Part shown: piece after piece, positions 1 through 4,542 of the stretch | Position numbering within the stretch: position 1 is the stretch's first letter | How the letters are laid out: the number at the start of each line of letters is the position of its first letter | NCBI GenBank assembly: GCA_944391635.1 | Contig: CALXUL010000182.1 | Coordinates: 1 to 6,943 of the forward strand | Direction of reading: 5' to 3' | Length of the DNA: 6,943 nucleotides | Source of the DNA: an uncultured Clostridia bacterium | Lineage (GTDB): Bacteria; Bacillota; Clostridia; UBA1381 | Translations under genes and position numbers: made by a program | The notes under the pieces: model-generated | Database searches by the model: none | Told to the model about the DNA's origin: nothing | The model's input: only the letters and a program-made list of their open reading frames with translations

Positions 1-2
1 TA

Positions 3-509
3 AAGCATATGCTTGAGCAAAATATTGACAGTAGCGAGATTTATCCAAAGAGTATGTATGTAGGTCTTAAAAACTATGATGATATTTACAGCGCAACCGA
101 CTGGATTAAGGAAATTGTTGAGAAATATTTTGTGATGAAGAAAAATCAGACAGTAATAAGTAATCTTCAGATAATAGAGGGCGTAAAAAAATATATTGAC
201 GAAAATATTTCATCAGATATTTCGCTTGCGACAGTAGCGGATAAGCTGTTCTTTTCCGCTCCGTATTTAAGTAAAATATTTAAACGTGAAACAGGAGTTA
301 ATTTTAATTCATATGTTACTGAAAAAAGGCTCGAGTACGCGCGTGATTTGCTTATGACAAGCAATTATTCGGTAAATGTTATCTCGGAAAAAGCGGGATT
401 CCATTCATCAAACTATTTTATTAAGAAGTTCAAGGAAAGATACGGAGATACGCCTATGAACTATAAAAACATATATATTAATTCCGATTTGAAGGGAAAG
501 GAAAAATGA
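3..509 (+). CDS. AraC-family (YesN-like) transcriptional regulator, C-terminal part; 5' end outside the window
   Basis: This is the DNA-binding end of an AraC/XylS-type regulator. The frame is open to the left edge with no stop before the first ATG at 9, so the gene very probably begins upstream and that ATG is internal. Counting from it, residues about 52-155 form the double helix-turn-helix domain. The first HTH spans about 71-95 (ISLATVADKL, then S-APYLSKIFKRETG). The second spans about 121-146 (ISEKAGFHSSNYFIKKFKERYG), followed by the usual T-P-x-x-Y ending (TPMNYK). The preceding stretch (DWIKEIVEKYF...IIEGVKKYIDENI) resembles the linker of YesN-type response regulators in Firmicutes, so an N-terminal receiver domain is likely but not visible. 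Its stop overlaps the next gene's start by 4 bp, which ties it to the glycosidase operon; it probably controls this operon in response to a sugar signal (inference). Confidence 0.9.
   Translation, partial: KHMLEQNIDSSEIYPKSMYVGLKNYDDIYSATDWIKEIVEKYFVMKKNQTVISNLQIIEGVKKYIDENISSDISLATVADKLFFSAPYLSKIFKRETGVNFNSYVTEKRLEYARDLLMTSNYSVNVISEKAGFHSSNYFIKKFKERYGDTPMNYKNIYINSDLKGKEK
491..509 (+). promoter_or_regulatory. Ribosome binding region and ATGA stop/start overlap of the GH31 gene
   Basis: A purine-rich stretch (GAAGGGAAAGG, 491-501) lies just before ATG 506-508, and the regulator's TGA is at 507-509. The ATGA overlap supports this start and suggests translational coupling, so that enzyme synthesis follows translation of the regulator. 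The best Shine-Dalgarno core, AGGG at 493-496, ends 9 bases before the start codon. Confidence 0.65.
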
Positions 510-2023
510 AACAAAGTTTTGAGATAATGCCGGAGGAATACTGGTGGGGCGGATTTGTGCATAACGGGCATAGGATGCCGTACTCCGCAGGTAGCAAAGA
601 GCGGATAGATTTAGCTGCTGCAGATAATCCGAATCAGGCGGCTTCGCTTTTTCTCTCAAGCAAGGGAAGAGTAATATACAGCGATAAGCCGTTTGTAATT
701 ACTTTTGATAATAATATTGATGTGGAGGGTCAGAATATTCGTCTGTTAGACGGGTTCGTCAATTTAAAGGGTGCATATCTTGCAGCGGCAGAAAAAACAA
801 TGAATTTTACCGGACAAATACCGGATAAGGTGTTTTTTATGAAGCCTCAGTATAATACTTGGATTGAGCTGACGCATTTCCAAACTCAGACCGGAGTCTT
901 AAAATATGCGAGGGATATTCTTAATAACGGTCTTGTGCCGGGTGTGCTGATGATTGATGCAGGGTGGTCGGAATATTTCGGGAGTTTTGATTTTAACCGC
1001 AGAACCTTTCCAACCCCTAAGGAAATGATTGATGAACTTCATAAAATGGGATTTAGGGTAATGCTGTGGATAAGCCCGAATATTTCTCCGGACAGCCCTA
1101 CTTTCAGAAGCCTTAGGGACACCGGCTGTCTTGTAAGAGATAAAGAAGGAAAAATTGCAGTACGCGAATGGTGGGACGGATATAGTGCAGTGCTGGATTT
1201 GACGGGTGCGGAGGCAATAGAATGGTTTTCGGCGCAGCTTGACAGTCTTATAAAGAACTTTGGAGTTGACGGTTTTAAAATAGATGCTGCAGATGCATAT
1301 TTTTACAGAGCCGATGATAATACACAAGTAAGATGCTTGCCGCAGGAGCAAACAGCGGCAGTAAATCGTTTTGGGCTTAAATACAAATTTAATGAGTTCC
1401 GGTGCGCTTGGAACATGGGCGGATATCCGCTTGTTCAGCGACTATGTGATAAAAACCATAGCTGGTATACCGATGGGCTAAAATCGCTTATTCCAAACTC
1501 TCTGGCACAGGGGCTTTTGGGGTATGTTTATCATTGCCCGGATATGATAGGCGGAGGAGAATATATTAATTTCGGAAAAAATGCAAAGAATTTGGATAGT
1601 GAGTTATTCGTAAGGTACGCTCAGGTTTGCGCTCTGATGCCGATGATGCAGTTTTCTGCTGCGCCGTGGCGAGTGCTTGATGAGGAATCGTTTTTGTGTG
1701 TTAAAAAAGCCGCCCAGCTTCATGAACGATTTGGAGAATATATACTGGAGCTTGCTCAAAATGCTTCAAATACCGGAGAGCCGATTGTGAGGCATATGGC
1801 ATATGAATTTCCGGATGAAGGTATGGAAACCGAAGACGAACAGTTTATGCTTGGAGATAAAATTTTATCTGCTCCGGTTGTAAGGAAGAATCAAAAAGTT
1901 AAAGAAGTGAAATTACCAAAAGGCAAATGGAAGAATGATAAAGGCGAAATATATGACGGAGGAAGAACTATACGCGAACAGACAGCATTAGATAGAATTA
2001 TATGGTATCAAAAGCTGGACTAA
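506..2023 (+). CDS. Glycoside hydrolase family 31, MYORG/alpha-galactosidase-like branch, cytoplasmic
   Basis: Retaining alpha-glycosidase of 505 residues. A short N-terminal beta region (about 1-110) is followed by the TIM barrel (about 115-400) and a C-terminal beta domain (about 425-505: GEPIVRHMAYEFP, then GDKILSAPVV and LPKGKW, typical of GH31). The putative nucleophile is Asp260 in GVDGFKIDAAD. The putative acid/base is Asp323 in HSWYTDGLKSLIPN, in place of the classical R-W-x-G-D. Substrate-site landmarks are LMIDAGW (148-154), PDMIGGG (345-351) and MPMMQFSAAPW (378-388). From memory, the last two match the MYORG-like branch, whose characterised members include alpha-galactosidases, better than maltase-type alpha-glucosidases. 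There is no signal peptide or membrane segment, so it should act on imported oligosaccharide. It is shorter than many GH31 enzymes but has no visible break. Family assignment is firm; substrate is inferred. Confidence 0.9.
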   Translation: MKQSFEIMPEEYWWGGFVHNGHRMPYSAGSKERIDLAAADNPNQAASLFLSSKGRVIYSDKPFVITFDNNIDVEGQNIRLLDGFVNLKGAYLAAAEKTMNFTGQIPDKVFFMKPQYNTWIELTHFQTQTGVLKYARDILNNGLVPGVLMIDAGWSEYFGSFDFNRRTFPTPKEMIDELHKMGFRVMLWISPNISPDSPTFRSLRDTGCLVRDKEGKIAVREWWDGYSAVLDLTGAEAIEWFSAQLDSLIKNFGVDGFKIDAADAYFYRADDNTQVRCLPQEQTAAVNRFGLKYKFNEFRCAWNMGGYPLVQRLCDKNHSWYTDGLKSLIPNSLAQGLLGYVYHCPDMIGGGEYINFGKNAKNLDSELFVRYAQVCALMPMMQFSAAPWRVLDEESFLCVKKAAQLHERFGEYILELAQNASNTGEPIVRHMAYEFPDEGMETEDEQFMLGDKILSAPVVRKNQKVKEVKLPKGKWKNDKGEIYDGGRTIREQTALDRIIWYQKLD

Positions 2024-2042
2024 AAAAGGTATGGGTATAACA

Positions 2043-2061
2043 AAAGGAGAATAACCGAATG
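2043..2061 (+). promoter_or_regulatory. Ribosome binding site of the GH2 gene
   Basis: AAAGGAG at 2043-2049 is followed by a 9-base spacer and ATG at 2059-2061. This near-consensus Shine-Dalgarno fixes the start of the GH2 gene. The 35-base gap after the GH31 stop shows no terminator or promoter, so the two genes are probably on one transcript. Confidence 0.8.
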
Positions 2062-4419
2062 AAAAAGCATAATTTTAACTGCGGATGGCAGTTTGAGAAT
2101 AACGGTGTATGGGAAAATGTTATGCTGCCTCATACGCCGAAAATAGAAAAGATAGATGTAACACAGCATTTTCAGGGTATAAGCAGATATAAGAAAGAGT
2201 TTTTGCTGCCAAAAGAATTTGTTGGTAAAAGACTGATACTTGAATTTGAAGCAGTAATGCAGGTGACAGAAGTTTTTGTAAACGGAAAGCTTGCAGCTCT
2301 CAAAAAATGCGGGTATTTGCCTATTGTTATTGATATAACAGATATGGTTGATTATGACGGGATAAATATTATCGAGGTTGTTGCAGATAATTCGGATAAT
2401 AAAGATGTTCCGCCGGGCAAACCGTTATCCAAGCTGGATTTCTCATATTTTGGCGGAATTTATCGGAATGTTTGGATTAAGGAATATGATAAGCTTGCGG
2501 TAACGCATCCTATTTTAGCGAATAAAACTGCCGGGGGAGGGATATTTGTTACATATAAAAATATTACCGAAAAAATGGCTGAGGTAAATGTTAAAATAGA
2601 TATTGAAAACTGCTATAAGCAGGATAAAAAGGCTAATATAACTTGCAGTATTTGGGATAAGGACAAAAATAAAGCTGCCGAGGCAAAAGATGTAAAAATT
2701 ATTAGAGCAGGAGCAGAGGTTGAAGCGGAATTTATGCTTACGGTAGAAAATCCCAAGTTATGGTCACCGGAGAGTCCTTACCTTTATACTTTAAAAGTCT
2801 GTGTAAGCGATGATGAAAAGATAACTGATGAAAATGAGATAAATATAGGGATAAGGCATATAAAGATTGATGGGGAAAATGGTTTTTATCTGAATTTTAA
2901 GCCTTACCGTATCCGCGGTACAAACCGTCATCAGCAATTCCCGTATCTGGGCAATGCTGTTTCTGATAATGCACATGTCCGCGATGCAATAAAACTGAAA
3001 GATGCAGGATTTAATGCGATAAGAACAGGTCATTATCCCCAGTCTGAATCTTTCCTTGATGCGGCAGACAGGCTGGGAATGCTGATAATTTCTCCCACTC
3101 CAGGCTGGCAGTGGTGTGCTGAGGGAGAATTTAAAGAACAGGTAAAAACCAATATCCGTGAAATGATACGCCGTGACAGAAACCATCCGTCTATTGTATT
3201 TTGGGAGCTGTCACTTAACGAAACAGGTGATTTGGAAGAAAGCAAGTGGGGAGAAGGTTGGGAAGGAGCAACCGATGAGTTTTTCATTGACTGTAAAAAT
3301 GTAGGAAAAGAAGAATTCCCAACCGACCAGTTTTTGACAAGCGGAGATACATTCGGAAGAAGAAACCCGGAAAAAGTCGGTTATGATGCTCCGCATCCAT
3401 CGTACAGCAAAAAAGACGATTTGCGCGAAAACGGCAGATTTGTATTCATCAGGGAATATGGAGATTTTGAATTTGGGGGTAATTATTCTACCACAAGACA
3501 AACCCGCGCAAGTGGTGAATTGGGACTGTTGCTTTCAGCATGGAATTTTATCTGGTCGCTTAATAAGTTACAAGGGAATACAGGAGTTTTGGGGAGCTGT
3601 AACTGGGTAGGAATAGATTATAACCGCGGATATTTCCCGGAATTTCCGATTTGTACCTGCGGAACTATGGACATTATGCGCGTTGCGAAATTCTCTTATT
3701 ATTTTTATAAAAGCCAATCAAAAGCGGAACCTTGTGTTTATATTGCCGGATACTGGCAGGGTGGAAAAACTTCATCAAAGGTAGTTGTTTTCTCTAATTG
3801 TGAGCAAGTCGAGCTGTTTGTAAACGGAAAAAGTATAAGAAAGCAGCAATGCGACAGCGGTGAGAATAATGAGTACATGATGAGCCATGCTAAAGCGAAC
3901 CCGTTTTATTGGGGCGAACAATGTGAAATAACCGAGGCGCAAGAGCGCGAAGCGATAGAAGATAATCTGGAAGAGTCATATTTGGCTGGGCGTATGTATG
4001 ACGGAGGTAACTGCAAAAATCTTGACTTTCCACCGTTTACTTTTATGGATGTATTATTTGAGGCAGGGGAACTAAAAGCAGTAGGATATATTGGCGGCAA
4101 ACCTGTAGCAGAACATAAGAGAGTGACATCGGGCAAAAAGTCAAAGATTAAGCTTGCCGCAGATGATAAGAAAATCCCTCTTAAAAAAGATGGAAATGAT
4201 TTTGTATTTGTATATGCTAAAGTTTGTGATAAGGATTGTAATCCTGTTTATGACGCGACAGATAAAGTAACCTTTAAGGTGCGCGGAGGCGAGATAATCG
4301 GACCTGATACATTATTTAGCGAAGGCGGACTTTGCGGAGTTCTTGTAAGAGGTAAGGAAGATGAAATATATGTAACTGCTTCTTCAGAGAATCTCGACAG
4401 TGATGAAATAATTTTATAA
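2059..4419 (+). CDS. Glycoside hydrolase family 2 beta-glycosidase (beta-galactosidase/beta-glucuronidase type), cytoplasmic
   Basis: Retaining exo-beta-glycosidase of 786 residues. Domains in order are: N-terminal jelly roll (about 1-145, with LPHT, QHFQGISRYKKEF and SYFGGIYRNVWI); Ig-like domain (about 147-267, ending LWSPESPYLYTLKV...IGIRHI); TIM barrel (about 270-555, IRGTNRHQQFPYLG and GFNAIRTGHYPQSESFLDAADRLGM); then two beta domains, a DUF4982-like one (about 573-690, VELFVNGKS and GELKAVGYIGGK) and a C-terminal Ig-like one (about 712-786). The acid/base is Glu388 in RRDRNHPSIVFWELSLNET, and the nucleophile is Glu466 in FIREYGD. The WELSLNET form differs from the LacZ-type WSLGNE, so a lactase role should not be assumed. 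There is no signal peptide. The substrate may be a beta-galactoside, beta-glucuronide or related sugar; sequence alone does not decide. Cotranscription with the GH31 enzyme suggests stepwise breakdown of one glycan. Confidence 0.93.
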   Translation: MKKHNFNCGWQFENNGVWENVMLPHTPKIEKIDVTQHFQGISRYKKEFLLPKEFVGKRLILEFEAVMQVTEVFVNGKLAALKKCGYLPIVIDITDMVDYDGINIIEVVADNSDNKDVPPGKPLSKLDFSYFGGIYRNVWIKEYDKLAVTHPILANKTAGGGIFVTYKNITEKMAEVNVKIDIENCYKQDKKANITCSIWDKDKNKAAEAKDVKIIRAGAEVEAEFMLTVENPKLWSPESPYLYTLKVCVSDDEKITDENEINIGIRHIKIDGENGFYLNFKPYRIRGTNRHQQFPYLGNAVSDNAHVRDAIKLKDAGFNAIRTGHYPQSESFLDAADRLGMLIISPTPGWQWCAEGEFKEQVKTNIREMIRRDRNHPSIVFWELSLNETGDLEESKWGEGWEGATDEFFIDCKNVGKEEFPTDQFLTSGDTFGRRNPEKVGYDAPHPSYSKKDDLRENGRFVFIREYGDFEFGGNYSTTRQTRASGELGLLLSAWNFIWSLNKLQGNTGVLGSCNWVGIDYNRGYFPEFPICTCGTMDIMRVAKFSYYFYKSQSKAEPCVYIAGYWQGGKTSSKVVVFSNCEQVELFVNGKSIRKQQCDSGENNEYMMSHAKANPFYWGEQCEITEAQEREAIEDNLEESYLAGRMYDGGNCKNLDFPPFTFMDVLFEAGELKAVGYIGGKPVAEHKRVTSGKKSKIKLAADDKKIPLKKDGNDFVFVYAKVCDKDCNPVYDATDKVTFKVRGGEIIGPDTLFSEGGLCGVLVRGKEDEIYVTASSENLDSDEIIL

Positions 4420-4429
4420 AAGATTATAA

Positions 4430-4461
4430 GCCGTATCAAAAATAATTGATACGGTCTTTTT
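4430..4461 (+). terminator. Rho-independent terminator of the glycosidase operon
   Basis: Perfect 9-bp stem: CCGTATCAA (4431-4439) pairs with TTGATACGG (4446-4454) around the loop AAATAA. A G-U pair can extend it by one. It is followed by TCTTTTT (4455-4461). It begins 11 bases after the GH2 stop codon, which marks the end of the operon. Confidence 0.88.
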
Positions 4462-4463
4462 AT

Positions 4464-4510
4464 AAAAAATCCCCAGTTTTGCCGAATGTTCGGTAAAACT
4501 GGGGATTTTA
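4464..4510. terminator. Long bidirectional terminator hairpin between convergent genes
   Basis: CCCCAGTTTT (4471-4480) pairs exactly with AAAACTGGGG (4495-4504). The inner GCCG and CGGT extend the stem (one G-U pair) around a small loop. Outside it, AAAAT (4466-4470) pairs with ATTTT (4505-4509). The A run 4464-4469 reads as a T run on the minus strand, so the hairpin can end the minus-strand gene that stops at 4543. ATTTT on the right gives a weaker back-up for the plus-strand operon. Confidence 0.88.
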
Positions 4511-4542
4511 ATAATGTTCTAAATTTACCCGTTAAGCTCGTT

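Noticed and set aside
9..11. ATG at 9 as the true start of the AraC-type regulator
   Set aside because: The frame stays open to the window edge, there is no room to judge a ribosome binding site, and the segment before the HTH looks like the inner linker of a longer YesN-type protein.
899..1351. Open 150-codon frame on the minus strand inside the GH31 gene
   Set aside because: It lies fully antisense to a well-supported enzyme. Its translation is basic and Cys-rich with no domain-like pattern, and there is no ribosome binding site or operon context.
1793..1805. Two CATATG hexamers one base apart inside the GH31 gene
   Set aside because: This is explained by the codons for the conserved-region residues R-H-M-A-Y-E; there is no other sign of a regulatory site.
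2791..3501. Several minus-strand open frames inside the GH2 gene
   Set aside because: They overlap each other and the conserved GH2 catalytic region. The translations are low-complexity and hydrophobic or Ser-rich, as expected for shadows of a real gene.
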